64,000 nucleotides of DNA from Aliivibrio sp. 1S175. GTDB taxonomy: Bacteria; Pseudomonadota; Gammaproteobacteria; Enterobacterales; Vibrionaceae. Of the stretch, positions 63,999 to 64,000 are shown one piece after another. The stretch is taken from the NCBI RefSeq assembly GCF_001690985.1, contig NZ_MAJS01000009.1:44462-108461 (forward strand), in the 5' to 3' direction. Every line of letters begins with the position of its first letter. The first letter of the stretch is position 1. The notes beneath the pieces were generated by a model. The model worked only from the letters and a program-made list of their open reading frames with translations, was not told where the DNA came from and made no database searches. The position numbers and the translations under genes are program-made.

Positions 63999-64000
63999 GC

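Overview
The window is a stretch of conserved gammaproteobacterial core chromosome, AT-rich, and almost certainly from a Vibrionaceae member close to Aliivibrio fischeri. The evidence is an OmpU-type porin between greA and dacB, a nucleoside carrier nearly identical in layout to the crystallised Vibrio cholerae CNT, hlyU beside nhaR and rpsT, a second elongation factor G next to radA, and a VF530-family protein (a family named from Vibrio fischeri). No complete mobile element, CRISPR array, prophage, integron or secondary-metabolite cluster is visible.

Layout. (1) 1-2.4 kb: codBA, cytosine uptake and deamination, with codB cut by the window edge. (2) 2.4-20.8 kb: VF530, fusA2, radA, a two-PilZ-domain protein, serB, smp, the deoCABD nucleoside operon, a tiny XapX-like membrane protein, nupC, yjjV with a 37-residue microprotein, prfC, rimI and holD. 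(3) 21-26.3 kb: yhbS, ubiT, a PAS-GGDEF-EAL protein, ubiU and ubiV; ubiT, ubiU and ubiV form the oxygen-independent ubiquinone pathway. (4) 26.4-46.5 kb: nlpI, pnp, rpsO, truB, rbfA, infB, nusA, rimP, initiator tRNA, tRNA-Leu(GAG), secG, glmM, folP, ftsH, rlmE, yhbY, greA, ompU and dacB. (5) 46.7-52.4 kb: carB, carA and dapB. (6) 52.5-63.4 kb: ispH, fkpB, lspA, ileS, ribF, murJ, rpsT, hlyU, nhaR and a sodium/phosphate symporter. (7) 63.45-64 kb: a noncoding tail holding a broken tRNA-Asp-like sequence and a terminator from a gene to the right.

How the genes work together. Pyrimidine and nucleoside salvage (codBA, deoCABD, nupC) sits near de novo carbamoyl phosphate synthesis (carAB). The central block is a translation and RNA-metabolism island: initiation factor 2, NusA, ribosome maturation factors, pseudouridine synthase, PNPase, S15, two tRNAs, the 23S methyltransferase RlmE and GreA. 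Two c-di-GMP proteins (a PilZ protein and a GGDEF-EAL protein) lie among the housekeeping genes.

The most useful leads are not in the large genes. They are: a relatively GC-rich, dyad-rich segment with an orphan open frame just upstream of deoC; a tRNA-Asp relic at the right end; a run of eight G exactly at the GGDEF codons of the cyclic-di-GMP enzyme; four copies of TTATTACA between nhaR and nptA; an 18/19-bp hairpin in the pnp leader; tandem terminator-like hairpins in front of rimP-nusA-infB; and a 37-codon gene translationally coupled to yjjV. I do not see a large undescribed system.
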